64,000 bases of DNA from Bacteroidales bacterium (GCA_017620335.1 JAFZQO010000030.1:40745-104744), one strand, 5' to 3'. Shown: positions 40,166 through 49,082, counted from the first letter of the stretch. Notes: a model not told the origin generated them from the letters alone. A program made the numbers and translations.

Positions 40166-42658
40166 ATGAGCACTCATCACATAAAACACCTCGCCAGGAC
40201 ACTGTGCGTCCTGGCCCTCGCAGCCACCACTGGCTGCTCTCCGGAGATGGATGGGACCGGAGGCCCGGACGTGGAAGTGACTGTCAGCATAATGCCGGAC
40301 GGATACGGACTGACGAAATCCTCGTTCACTTGGGGAGAGGACGAGATACGCGACATCCAGGTCGTGGTTACGACCGGTGACGGGGACATCCATGCCGTGC
40401 TGTATTCGGACACTCCCTCGACCCTTCAGTTCACCGGCAGGGTCGGCTGCCTCTACAAGCTCTGGGCGGCCGCCAACCTCGGCGGAAAGGTCGAGGTGCA
40501 GAGTTTGGAAGACTTTACCGGGGCGGTACGCCTCGTCAGCTTCGCCGGGATAGAAAGGTCCGGCGTCCCGATGTTCAGCGAGGGAGGTTGCAGCCTGACC
40601 GTCACCGGAAGCGGGAACCACGCGGTCATCCCGCTTTCGCGCATGATGGCCCGCGTGGACTTCCGGGTGGACAAGGGCAGCCTGGACTGTCCCGGGGGGT
40701 TCACAGTCAGAAGCGTGCGCGTCTGCAGCCCCGTCAGCGCCTACACCCCGTTCACAATAGGCGTAGCAAGCATGCATGCAGGAACGCCGGAATACATCTT
40801 TGACAGCGCGACGCGGCAGGAGCTTGCACGTCTGAACAACGGCGGGACTGTCTGCCTGTACACGTTCGAGAATATGCAGGGCACCCTGCTCCCCGGGAAT
40901 ACCGACCCGTGGATGAAAGTTCCGTCCCGCATCGGAGATGCCGGTCCGTACTGCACCTACCTGGAAGTGACATGCTCATACGAAACCTATTACGACCACG
41001 GAGAGGACATTACCTACCGTATGTACCTTGGGGAGGATGCCACGACCAATTTCGACGTCAGGCGGAACACCATCTACAAGCTGACGCTGGTGCCGACCGA
41101 AGAGGAGATACGGGGCGGACGCGGCTCATGGAAGATCGAGCCCGGGATATGGGAGAATGAAGGCCCCGACGAGCCCGTTTACACTTCCGAATTTGAATAC
41201 GAGCTGACGGTCAGCCCGACCTCGGTCACGATCGGAGAAGGCGGAACCGCAGCCTTCACCGCCACGCTGACCACCCTGGAGTACTCCCTGGCAGACGGTG
41301 TACGCGTAAGCGACGATCCGGTTTCAGAAAGCGAGGAGGATGTCACCGGCGATGCGGACTGGTCGGTCGATGACGGTTCGGAATACGTGTCCGACGACGG
41401 TGCGGGAGCATTCAGCTGGGCGGGAGGTCCCGGCTCCGCGACTGTCAGCGCGACATATGAAGGGCTGTCCGCGACAGCATCCATCACCACAGAAGGTCAT
41501 GAGACCGTGGTTACATACCGGTACGAATACGACATCTCCCCCGGAGACGCGGAGATAATCGTCGGCGAAACCGTCCCGTACACGGTCACGATGTACACCT
41601 ACACCATAATAGACGGCGTGGAACAGCCTGGATACACAAGCGAGACGCTCCCGGGCGGCCAGCTCTCGTGGAATTCTTCCGACCCTTACGTCGCGTCAGT
41701 CTCCGACGGCACCGCGACCGGAATTGACAGCGGCACGACAGTCATCACGGCCACTACGGATGACGGTGTCACCCTGTCCTCCACGCTCATGGTAAGGCAT
41801 GTCTTCGAATTCACGGGAGGCCCTTCCGAAATCCTTCCGGGCGAATCCTTCGTGCTCTCCTTCTACACCACGCTCGACCCTGGCGACATCGATATCGGCT
41901 GTTCTGATCCGGGATTCAGCGCGGGTTACATCTCCGGGGCCGGCGTAACCGTTTATTGTGATCCCGACGTCACGCCAGGTACAACGGTGACGATAACCGG
42001 CGGCAACGTGGACAAGGGAGCCGCGGATTCCTGGACCGTCACCGTCGGCACTCCTCCCGAGCCCGATCCTGTCGTCACCTATTCCCTCGGAGTATCCGTC
42101 AACGGCAGCGACACATCGCCGATAGAAGGTACGATTTCCCTGATCGCGACGCTTTCAGTTTACCATGACGGCGAGTTCCAAGAGACAAGGGACGTCACTG
42201 ACGAATGCATCTGGGCAAGCGACCGTCCCGAAGTCTCCGTCAGCGGAGGCGTCGCCTCGTCATCCTCGAACGGGTTCTTCTGCATAACGGCCATCTACAA
42301 CATTGACGGGTCAGACTACAGCGATTCCTGCGACGTGACGTTCACCGCACGCGAGTACATAACCATATCGGTCGATTTCGGGTCGGACATGAGCCACTGG
42401 TGGGCATCCGCATACGCCGACTGCGCCGTACCCATGCCTGTTTTCATCGGCGCGACATTCTACACCTGGACGGGTAATTATGTCGGGGACATGTCCTTCT
42501 ATATCCAGAAGGACGACATCGATTCCCAATACAATTACTCCTCCATCGGTGTCGAGGGACCTCCCGGACGGGTGGTGATAGACTTCGCGGAGTTCTCGGG
42601 CGGCACGATGGAATATTATGACGCGGAAACGGCGTTATACTGGTGCCTGAGCTACTGA
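40166..42658 (+). CDS. large Ig-like fimbrial tip or accessory lipoprotein
   Basis: An 830-residue lipoprotein (ATTGC, Cys24). The first 340 residues resemble fimbrillin-like beta domains (VTVSIMPDGYGLTKSSFTW, MARVDFRVDKG). From about 345 onward it has bacterial Ig-like (Big2-type) repeats: YELTVSPTSVTIGEGGTAAFTATL, YDISPGDAEIIVGETVPYTV, TYSLGVSVNGSDTSPIEGTI; the last 100 residues form a Trp/Tyr-rich end. Placement after FimA/FimB-like genes suggests a tip adhesin or accessory pilin, as with FimC-E and Mfa3-5. Binding partner unknown. A terminator follows. Confidence 0.8.
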   Translation: MSTHHIKHLARTLCVLALAATTGCSPEMDGTGGPDVEVTVSIMPDGYGLTKSSFTWGEDEIRDIQVVVTTGDGDIHAVLYSDTPSTLQFTGRVGCLYKLWAAANLGGKVEVQSLEDFTGAVRLVSFAGIERSGVPMFSEGGCSLTVTGSGNHAVIPLSRMMARVDFRVDKGSLDCPGGFTVRSVRVCSPVSAYTPFTIGVASMHAGTPEYIFDSATRQELARLNNGGTVCLYTFENMQGTLLPGNTDPWMKVPSRIGDAGPYCTYLEVTCSYETYYDHGEDITYRMYLGEDATTNFDVRRNTIYKLTLVPTEEEIRGGRGSWKIEPGIWENEGPDEPVYTSEFEYELTVSPTSVTIGEGGTAAFTATLTTLEYSLADGVRVSDDPVSESEEDVTGDADWSVDDGSEYVSDDGAGAFSWAGGPGSATVSATYEGLSATASITTEGHETVVTYRYEYDISPGDAEIIVGETVPYTVTMYTYTIIDGVEQPGYTSETLPGGQLSWNSSDPYVASVSDGTATGIDSGTTVITATTDDGVTLSSTLMVRHVFEFTGGPSEILPGESFVLSFYTTLDPGDIDIGCSDPGFSAGYISGAGVTVYCDPDVTPGTTVTITGGNVDKGAADSWTVTVGTPPEPDPVVTYSLGVSVNGSDTSPIEGTISLIATLSVYHDGEFQETRDVTDECIWASDRPEVSVSGGVASSSSNGFFCITAIYNIDGSDYSDSCDVTFTAREYITISVDFGSDMSHWWASAYADCAVPMPVFIGATFYTWTGNYVGDMSFYIQKDDIDSQYNYSSIGVEGPPGRVVIDFAEFSGGTMEYYDAETALYWCLSY

Positions 42659-42725
42659 TGCTGACGTTATCGGCAGAAACGAGCCAATAACGTTTCTTTA
42701 TCTCATAAAGTTAGGTTATTGTGAT

Positions 42726-42751
42726 AAGGGACCGTCGCGAGACGCTCCCTT
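42726..42751 (+). terminator. terminator of the fimbrial operon
   Basis: AAGGGA (42726-42731) pairs with TCCCTT (42746-42751), and CGTC (42733-42736) with GACG (42741-42744), closed by a GCGA tetraloop with one C-C mismatch. A T-rich run (GTCTTTTC) follows. It sits between the convergent fimbrial and thioesterase genes and could serve both directions. Confidence 0.72.
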
Positions 42752-42757
42752 GTCTTT

Positions 42758-43501
42758 TCAATAGACTATCTTCACCGCGAAGGTCTGAAGGCCGCCGACG
42801 AAGCCTTCGACGTAGAAGATTCGGCCTGAGTCGGTGGGCTCTTCGGCCGCATATATCATGATCGTGTCGCCGAGGCGGGTCTCGCGGTTGAAGTTGACGG
42901 CGATCTCCTTCACCTGGTGGGTCGAGGCGTACTCCGGGTCGATCCTGTCCATGGCCCATACGACGTACTTGACGTTGTTGGTGTGGCCGTTGAAGTCGGT
43001 GTCGGAGTAGCATACTATGTGCTCGCGGACCGGTTTCTTCTCCAGGCCCGGTGGGATGACGACCTTAGGGGCCCTTTCCTCAACGGCGTCCTCGGTGTTC
43101 TGGGGTTCGGGGTTGACGAAGGGGGGCAGGGCGTCGTTGCGGACGAAGGAGCGGTTCTGCATGTCCAGCACGACCCAGGAGCTGGTGCCCACGACGGCCT
43201 GCTGTCCGTCGCTGCCCAGAAGCTCGAAGTCGCGGAGGAATACCAGGCCCTCTAGTCCCTTGTGCCAGGTGTTCATGGTCATGTGCTCGCGCCAGATGAC
43301 CGGGCGGAGGAACTTGAAATACATCCTGTAAAGGACCCAGCCCATGTTGACGGAGTTCATCCTGTCGAAGCCGAAGCCGAGCTCCTGCGAGCCCTGGAGC
43401 GCCATGTCCTGCGCCATGTCCATGAAGGCGGAGGCACGCAGCCGGTATCCGTCGTCCGCCATGAAGCAGGTGACGTCGAAATCTCTCGTGGTCTTTTTCA
43501 T
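42758..43501 (-). CDS. acyl-ACP thioesterase
   Basis: A 247-residue double hot-dog protein of the FatA/FatB-like acyl-ACP thioesterase family, which frees fatty acids from acyl carrier protein. N-terminal hot-dog: YRLRASAFMDMAQDMA; C-terminal hot-dog: SDTDFNGHTNNVKYVVW, carrying the catalytic Asn/His region. Length is normal for bacterial members. It follows pfkA by seven bases. Chain-length preference cannot be read from the sequence. Confidence 0.93.
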   Translation of the reverse strand: MKKTTRDFDVTCFMADDGYRLRASAFMDMAQDMALQGSQELGFGFDRMNSVNMGWVLYRMYFKFLRPVIWREHMTMNTWHKGLEGLVFLRDFELLGSDGQQAVVGTSSWVVLDMQNRSFVRNDALPPFVNPEPQNTEDAVEERAPKVVIPPGLEKKPVREHIVCYSDTDFNGHTNNVKYVVWAMDRIDPEYASTHQVKEIAVNFNRETRLGDTIMIYAAEEPTDSGRIFYVEGFVGGLQTFAVKIVY

Positions 43502-43508
43502 GGGCGGA

Positions 43509-44483
43509 TCAGATCGAGAGTATGCTCAGGACGTTGATGAGCTCCTTGTCGATGGGGTGGTTCATCTTAACGGCACGAGCGATGGGGACATAGACGATCT
43601 TGTCGTCCTTTACGCCGATCATGACGTTGCGCTGGCCCTCGTTGAACGCCTCAATGGCAGCCACTCCCATTCGGCTGGCAAGGATACGGTCGTAGGCGGT
43701 AGGCTTGCCTCCGCGCTGCAGGTGGCCGAGGATGGACACGCGCACGTCGTACTGCGGATACTCCTTGCGGACGCGGTCTGCGTAATGCATCGCGCCTCCG
43801 TCCTTCTCGGAAACGAGGACGATGCTGCTGTTCTTGCTCTTGCGGATGCCCCTCTCGATGAAGGAAGCCAGCTGGTCGATGTGGGTGGAATCCTCGGGGA
43901 TGATGGCGGCCTCGGCGCCGGCGGCGATGGCGCTGTTCTGCGCCAGGAAGCCTGCGTCGCGCCCCATAACCTCCACGAAGAAGATGCGGTCGTGCGAGGT
44001 GGCGGTGTCGCGTATCTTGTCCACGCATTCCACAATGGTGTTGAGCGCGGTGTCGTATCCGATGGTGGCGTCGGTGCCGTACAAGTCGTTGTCGATGGTG
44101 CCGGGCAGGCCGATGACCGGGACGTCATGCTCGCGGGCGAGCTCGACGGCTCCGGAGAGCGAGCCATTGCCGCCGATGACGACAAGGGCCTCGATGCCGA
44201 AGCGCTGCATGGTCTCGTAGGCGTGATTGCGTCCTTCGACCGTGCGGAACGCCTGGCTGCGGGCGGTCTTGAGGATGGTTCCTCCCCTCTGGATGGTGTT
44301 GCTCACGCTCTCGGTGGTGAACTCCTTGATGTCGCCGTTGATCAGGCCTTCCCAGCCGCGGTAGATACCGAAAACCTTCATGCCTGAATAGATGGCGGAA
44401 CGGGTGACGGCGCGGATGGCCGCGTTCATTCCGGGAGAATCCCCTCCCGAAGTGAGGATACCTATGGAATTGATCTTTCTCAT
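43509..44483 (-). CDS. pfkA: ATP-dependent 6-phosphofructokinase
   Basis: A 324-residue PfkA catalysing the committed step of glycolysis. Motifs: [18 protein letters not shown] (ATP site), [18 protein letters not shown] with the catalytic Asp, and [12 protein letters not shown] for the sugar phosphate. The Gly in GGNGS rather than the Gly-Asp of pyrophosphate-dependent enzymes supports ATP as donor (GNGS versus GDDS). The length (about 320) matches the allosteric tetrameric type. Confidence 0.96.
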   Translation of the reverse strand: MRKINSIGILTSGGDSPGMNAAIRAVTRSAIYSGMKVFGIYRGWEGLINGDIKEFTTESVSNTIQRGGTILKTARSQAFRTVEGRNHAYETMQRFGIEALVVIGGNGSLSGAVELAREHDVPVIGLPGTIDNDLYGTDATIGYDTALNTIVECVDKIRDTATSHDRIFFVEVMGRDAGFLAQNSAIAAGAEAAIIPEDSTHIDQLASFIERGIRKSKNSSIVLVSEKDGGAMHYADRVRKEYPQYDVRVSILGHLQRGGKPTAYDRILASRMGVAAIEAFNEGQRNVMIGVKDDKIVYVPIARAVKMNHPIDKELINVLSILSI

Positions 44484-44505
44484 ATGCGGATGAAATCTGA
44501 ATGTA

Positions 44506-44541
44506 CAAATTTAACAAAAAGGAAAATAATGCGTAAATTTG
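44506..44541. promoter_or_regulatory. divergent -7 elements between pfkA and def
   Basis: Leftward TAAATTTG (44513-44506) is 22 bases before the pfkA ATG; rightward TAAATTTG (44534-44541) is 33 bases before the def ATG. Both are full matches, but I see no convincing -33 TTTG for either. Confidence 0.5.
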
Positions 44542-44574
44542 GACGTATAAATCTTACAAGACATCACCCTGCCT

Positions 44575-45195
44575 ATGCGACGGACCTATCATAAGAATCT
44601 GACTTTCCTCCTTTCAGCCGTGGCGATACTCCTGCTTCTCTTCATGTTCTTCTCCCTGAGCGAAGCCGGGGCGGGATGGGGTCAGGCTGAGAAATCCCTC
44701 ATCGACGGCGAAGGCGTCATGCGCGTGCTCACAATCGATGACAAGACAGACTCCCTGTTCCTTCGCACACCGTGCAAAGATTTGACCTCCAAACAGATAC
44801 ATTCAAAGGAATACGCTATCCTCGCCGAGAGGATGATCGCCACCGTTACCTCTCCTGAGCAGGACGGCGTCGGCATCGCCGGACCCCAGGTCGGCATAGG
44901 CCGGAGGATCGTGGCGGTACAGCGCTTCGACAAGCCGGGAGAGCCCTTCGAGGTATATCCGAACATCCGTGTCACTGCGAAACGCGGGGAGCCGGAGCCG
45001 GGCCCCGAAGGATGCCTGTCGGTTCCGGGCAGGCGCGGGGACGTCCTGCGCTGGCAGGACATCGACATCTCCTATGTCTCCCCCGCGACACGCCGGGACA
45101 CATCCGAGACCGTAAAGGGCTTCACGGCCGTAATCTTCCAGCATGAAACCGACCATCTGGACGGGGTGTTGTACATAGACAAGCTCGTGCCATGA
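44575..45195 (+). CDS. membrane-anchored peptide deformylase
   Basis: A 206-residue peptide deformylase with all three motifs: GVGIAGPQVG, EGCLSVPG (metal ligand Cys147) and QHETDHLDG (His190, Glu191, His194). Unlike cytoplasmic Def, it begins with a basic stretch and a hydrophobic helix at about residues 9-28 with no obvious cleavage site, so the catalytic domain is predicted to lie on the outer face of the inner membrane. Its natural substrate there is unclear. The stop overlaps the next start (ATGA), the first of three such couplings in def-DAGK-M23-trmO. Confidence 0.88.
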   Translation: MRRTYHKNLTFLLSAVAILLLLFMFFSLSEAGAGWGQAEKSLIDGEGVMRVLTIDDKTDSLFLRTPCKDLTSKQIHSKEYAILAERMIATVTSPEQDGVGIAGPQVGIGRRIVAVQRFDKPGEPFEVYPNIRVTAKRGEPEPGPEGCLSVPGRRGDVLRWQDIDISYVSPATRRDTSETVKGFTAVIFQHETDHLDGVLYIDKLVP

Positions 45196-46079
45196 CTTCC
45201 ATCCCCAGATACCTTTTCATCCATGAAGCCCAGACGGAGTCGCTGCGGCTGAAAGACATGGTCCTCCGCCAGTTGAAGGAGGCCGACAGGGGCGTGGAAT
45301 ATGATTTCTACGCCGCATCGTCCGCCGAGGACGCCCTGCGGCACGTCAGCCTGTACTGCGACCTGCATCCCGACCTTGACACCTGCTTCGTCGCCCTGGG
45401 CGGGGACTCCGTTACGAGCGGCGTCGCCGCCGGCCTCATGGGTGCCGGGGAAGGCAAGACCCTCGCCGTATTCGACCCTGACGGGACCAACTCCCTCGCA
45501 CGCTGCTACGACGGCAGGGATTTCGGCAGCCTTCCTTTGCTGATTTCCGGGACCCATGCCGCCATCGACATGATAAGGGTCAACGACTATTACGCCCTGA
45601 ATGCCTTCACGTTCGGTCTTGAAGACCTCACCGGGGGGGCTAATCTTCTAAAGTCGGCGGCCGCCGTCCTGAGGCGGAGCTTCCGCTCCGTAAGGATGAC
45701 GGCGGACGGGAAGTTCCTGGACACCGGAGCGGTCCTTCTCTTCTCCGTCGCGAACGGAAAGTTCGCCTCCGGAGGGATGCACTGCTCCCCCTTCGCCGCC
45801 ATCGACGACGGCAAGATGGACCTCTGCATCGTACGCAACATGCCCCCGACCCGCCTGATGAGGCTGCTCCCCCTGCTATCAGAAGGGGGGATGACGGACG
45901 ACCCTTCACTCTCAGGGGACATCATCCTGAGGAAGGCCAGGACCCTCATTATTGAATCCGCCAAGGAGATCACCCTGTCCGTGGACGGCCGTCCGCTGAC
46001 AGGCAGGGAATTCCATGTCAAGGTGATTCCCTCCGCCATACGCATGGTGATCCCTGCTAAAACGATGGATAATCCATGA
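45192..46079 (+). CDS. divergent diacylglycerol-kinase-like (YegS/LCB5) protein
   Basis: A 295-residue protein matching the DAGK/sphingosine-kinase fold, especially in its C-terminal half (SVANGKFASGGMHCSPFAAIDDGKMDLCIV and SVDGRP). The N-terminal nucleotide loop, GGDGT in active enzymes, reads GGDSV here, and the usual PxGTxND is DPDGTNSLAR. It may therefore use a different substrate, act weakly, or be a pseudoenzyme. It overlaps the deformylase and M23 genes by four bases at both ends. Confidence 0.75.
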   Translation: MTSIPRYLFIHEAQTESLRLKDMVLRQLKEADRGVEYDFYAASSAEDALRHVSLYCDLHPDLDTCFVALGGDSVTSGVAAGLMGAGEGKTLAVFDPDGTNSLARCYDGRDFGSLPLLISGTHAAIDMIRVNDYYALNAFTFGLEDLTGGANLLKSAAAVLRRSFRSVRMTADGKFLDTGAVLLFSVANGKFASGGMHCSPFAAIDDGKMDLCIVRNMPPTRLMRLLPLLSEGGMTDDPSLSGDIILRKARTLIIESAKEITLSVDGRPLTGREFHVKVIPSAIRMVIPAKTMDNP

Positions 46080-47311
46080 GAAAACACCTTATATTTTTTG
46101 CCGCCCTGATTATGGCGGCCGTTTCTTGTGCGCGGCACGGTGAGGCCGAACCGCAGGAGGAAACCGAGGAGCCCATACCGCCCATCGGCTTCAGGGCGGA
46201 AGATTTCTCCTGTAATGAAAACGCCGTACGCAATGGAGAAACCTTCACGGGGCTCATGCACAGGCTGGGCGTGGGCATGGACGAGGCATATGCCCTGGCG
46301 ACGGCTTGCGACTCCACCTTTGACGTGACCAAGATGCGTGCCGGCAACGCCGTGCGAGCGTACGCCGACAGCCTCACGCAGGAGGTTTCCTATGTCGTCT
46401 ATGACATGGACCGCATACGCCAGGCAGTCTTCCAGTGCCGCGACTCCATGGCGGTCTGGATCTACGAGAAACCGGTGGTCATGAACCGCCGCTACGCCGA
46501 CGTCCGCATCAGTTCGTCGCTTTGGGCGGACATGTCCAAGGCCGGCTCCTCCCCCGCCCTGATCATGAAACTTTCGGACATCTTCGCGTGGACCGTGGAT
46601 TTCTTCGGCCTGCAGAAGGACGACCGATTCCGCGTAATTTATGACGAGAGGGAGGTGGACGGCGAGGTCATAGGCATCGACACGGTGTATTTCGCCCGTT
46701 TCACCAGGGAAGACGACGACATCTACGCCATAATGTACGACCAAGGCGACGGAGGCAATGTCTACTGGAACGAGAAAGGAGAGAGCGTACGGAGGGCCTT
46801 CCTGAAAGCCCCGCTGGAGTTCAAGCGCATTTCCTCAGGCTTTTCTTACGCCCGCAAGCATCCCGTCACGGGCCAGGTGCGGCCGCACACGGCCGTGGAC
46901 TACGCCGCGCCGACGGGCACCCCTGTCGTCGCCATCGGCGACGGCACGGTGCTGAGCGCCGGCTGGGCCGGCGGAGGCGGCAACACCGTCAAGATACGCC
47001 ACAACAGCGTCTATACGACCAGCTACATGCACCTGTCCAAGTACGGTCCCGGCATCAAGGCCGGCGTCCATGTCAAGCAGGGACAGGTTATCGGATACGT
47101 CGGCATGACCGGCACGGCCACCGGACCCCATCTGGACTTCCGTGTGTACATGAACGGGCAGGCAGTCAATCCCCTCACCTTGGAATCCCCTTCCGCAGAG
47201 CCGATCAAGGAGGAGTTCCGGGCGGCGCTCGACTCCACCTTCCATGTCCGCCTGGCGGAGATGGACAGCCTCGCCACGATGGTTGCCGACACCCTTGACG
47301 TCGCGTTATGA
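46076..47311 (+). CDS. M23-family peptidoglycan endopeptidase lipoprotein
   Basis: A 411-residue lipoprotein (MAAVSC, Cys18) with an N-terminal LysM-like/OapA-like region and an M23 domain at about 255-375. Zinc ligands H and D are in RPHTAVDYAAP and another His in SYMHLSKY; the final motif reads GPHLDFRVY, where the usual HxH is HxD. Such enzymes cut peptidoglycan cross-links in the periplasm, while HxD could alter or weaken catalysis. Translationally coupled to its neighbours. Confidence 0.88.
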   Translation: MRKHLIFFAALIMAAVSCARHGEAEPQEETEEPIPPIGFRAEDFSCNENAVRNGETFTGLMHRLGVGMDEAYALATACDSTFDVTKMRAGNAVRAYADSLTQEVSYVVYDMDRIRQAVFQCRDSMAVWIYEKPVVMNRRYADVRISSSLWADMSKAGSSPALIMKLSDIFAWTVDFFGLQKDDRFRVIYDEREVDGEVIGIDTVYFARFTREDDDIYAIMYDQGDGGNVYWNEKGESVRRAFLKAPLEFKRISSGFSYARKHPVTGQVRPHTAVDYAAPTGTPVVAIGDGTVLSAGWAGGGGNTVKIRHNSVYTTSYMHLSKYGPGIKAGVHVKQGQVIGYVGMTGTATGPHLDFRVYMNGQAVNPLTLESPSAEPIKEEFRAALDSTFHVRLAEMDSLATMVADTLDVAL

Positions 47312-48006
47312 CACTCGAGACGATAGCATACTTCAAGTCCCCCTTCGCATCGAAGTTCGGCATCCCCAGACAGAGCGGGATTGTGCCGGAACTCCGCGGG
47401 GAGATCCATTTCGTGGACAAATACCGCCGCACGGAGGCGGTAAGGGGTCTTGACGGATTCGACTACATCTGGCTGATCTGGGAATTCTCCGCCGCCCGGC
47501 GCGACCCGGACGCGGCCTGGCAGCCGACGGTCCGGCCGCCGCGCCTCGGCGGCAACGCCAGGCTGGGCGTCTTCGCCACGCGCTCGCCTTTCAGGCCCAA
47601 TCCCCTGGGCCTGTCCAGTGTGCGCGTGGAGCGCATCGACTACAACTGCGCTGGCGCGCCCGTCATACACGTCCTGGGGGCCGACCTGATGGACGGGACG
47701 CCCATCTACGACATCAAGCCCTACGTCCCCTACTCCGACGCCCATCCCGAGGCCGCAGGGGGCTTCACTGACAAAGAGGACTGGAAACCTTTGAAGGTAT
47801 CGATGCCCGACACGGTCCGCGACGACCTGGAACTGCGCCTAGGTGCAGAGGGCCTGGAGACACTGATAGGCGTACTGGCCCAGGATCCCCGCCCGCGCTT
47901 CCACGACGACCCCGGACGCATCTACGGCATGCCTTTCGGCGGGCTGGACATCCGTTTCAAAACGGAAGCCGGCTCCCTCACGGTCACCGGCTTCGATCTT
48001 CTCTAG
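47308..48006 (+). CDS. trmO: tRNA (adenine(37)-N6)-methyltransferase TrmO
   Basis: A 232-residue TrmO/TsaA (YaeB) family enzyme that methylates t6A37 in tRNA. Conserved segments: FKSPFASKFGIPRQSGIVPELRG at the start, GFDYIWLIWEFS, and RSPFRPNPLGLSSVRVERI in the S-adenosylmethionine site; the C-terminal DPRPRFHDD is typical of YaeB. It ends the coupled run from the deformylase and overlaps the convergent esterase gene by four bases. Confidence 0.94.
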   Translation: MTLETIAYFKSPFASKFGIPRQSGIVPELRGEIHFVDKYRRTEAVRGLDGFDYIWLIWEFSAARRDPDAAWQPTVRPPRLGGNARLGVFATRSPFRPNPLGLSSVRVERIDYNCAGAPVIHVLGADLMDGTPIYDIKPYVPYSDAHPEAAGGFTDKEDWKPLKVSMPDTVRDDLELRLGAEGLETLIGVLAQDPRPRFHDDPGRIYGMPFGGLDIRFKTEAGSLTVTGFDLL

Positions 48007-49019
48007 CGATTCTCGCCGCAAAGTCTGGCGAAATATGTCATCGTTTCCTCCCAGTCCCTGAAACCGGGGCCTCCGAAGGGCACCAGCGTGCCCATAAACG
48101 CGTCCCCCCGGCATTTATCGGGATGGGCGTCGACCAGATAATCGCCCAGAAGGAGGTCCTTGCGCGTAGTCAGGATCACCCGGTCCCAGGCCGGTACTCC
48201 GACGTTCGCCTCGATCCAAGCGCGCTTTTCTTCCATTTCCCTCCAGGTGTCACTCTCTCCGCTGACGACGAACTGCAGTTCAAAGCGCTGCGCGAGGAAA
48301 TGGACCGCCTTCAGCATGGCGCTCACCGCTTCTCCGGAGCGGTAGTATCGCAGCACGTCGTCGAAGGCGAGCAGCACGCTCGGGCGCGTAACGCCGCGCT
48401 GCCTGTCGTCTATCCACTGGATGACTGGCAGCACGGAGTGCAGCAGAGCAGAGTCGTTCAGGCTGTGCTCCCCGTCGTATCCTATGCACTGGGGGTAGAA
48501 ACTGCGGGTGAGGTCATGCGTGTGCACCAGCGTGTCACGGCTACCGAAAAGTGCGAAGACACGGTTGAGTTCCTCTCCTGAAGCGCCTGAAAAACAGTGG
48601 GAAGACACCTCGCGGAACTCCTCCAGGAGACCCTTGGTCACGAGGAAATCCTTCTGTCCGTCCTCCCTGGGATTGTGGAACTCCTTGCGTCCCAAGCCGT
48701 TGTTTTTCAGGATGGTGTCAGCCAGCTGGAAGGCGGGGTTGACCAGTATGCGGTCTATGCCGTACAGCATCTCGGCATACATTCCGCCCATGGAAGTGCC
48801 GAGGATCAGGTCCGGCCTGCGCTCCTCGACGATGCCGCGAAGGAGGGCGAGGGCCTCGTGCGGCCCGACCGGGAGGTCGGGCGCGAGGACCTCCGCCTCA
48901 GGCAGCAGCACGCGGAGCGAACGTGCTGTCCCGCTGCGTCCACTGGACGCGAATCCATGTACGAAAAGCAACGTCTTGCCGGACATCAGCGACGGTCGGG
49001 CGAACTCATATAATTCCAT
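48003..49019 (-). CDS. YqiA/YcfP-like esterase fused to a degenerate NT5C nucleotidase domain
   Basis: A 338-residue two-domain protein. Residues 1-200 are a YqiA-type alpha/beta hydrolase: FVHGFASSGRSGTARSL, nucleophile elbow GTSMGG (Ser76) and a distal Asp/His pair (D162 in FGSRD, H185 in GEHS). Residues about 212-338 resemble the deoxyribonucleotidase NT5C (VVSGESDTW, VILTTRKDLLLGDYLVDAHPD, FRDWEETMTYF), but motif I reads AFDDVL, so the nucleophilic Asp of DxDGVL is Ala218. The start is the ATG at 49019; a GTG at 49040 lies in a promoter -7 box. The substrate is unknown. Confidence 0.78.
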   Translation of the reverse strand: MELYEFARPSLMSGKTLLFVHGFASSGRSGTARSLRVLLPEAEVLAPDLPVGPHEALALLRGIVEERRPDLILGTSMGGMYAEMLYGIDRILVNPAFQLADTILKNNGLGRKEFHNPREDGQKDFLVTKGLLEEFREVSSHCFSGASGEELNRVFALFGSRDTLVHTHDLTRSFYPQCIGYDGEHSLNDSALLHSVLPVIQWIDDRQRGVTRPSVLLAFDDVLRYYRSGEAVSAMLKAVHFLAQRFELQFVVSGESDTWREMEEKRAWIEANVGVPAWDRVILTTRKDLLLGDYLVDAHPDKCRGDAFMGTLVPFGGPGFRDWEETMTYFARLCGENR

Positions 49020-49039
49020 TATCTCATCCAGGTTTTTCA

Positions 49040-49068
49040 CAAAAATAAGAATAAAACTCCTATCTTTG
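49040..49068. promoter_or_regulatory. overlapping divergent -7 elements
   Basis: Rightward TATCTTTG (49061-49068) is 14 bases before the SEC-C gene ATG. Leftward TATTTTTG (49047-49040) is 20 bases before the esterase ATG at 49019. No convincing -33 boxes are seen. Only 63 bases separate the two start codons, and each polymerase footprint would cover both. Confidence 0.5.
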
Positions 49069-49082
49069 GACAGAATTTCGAT

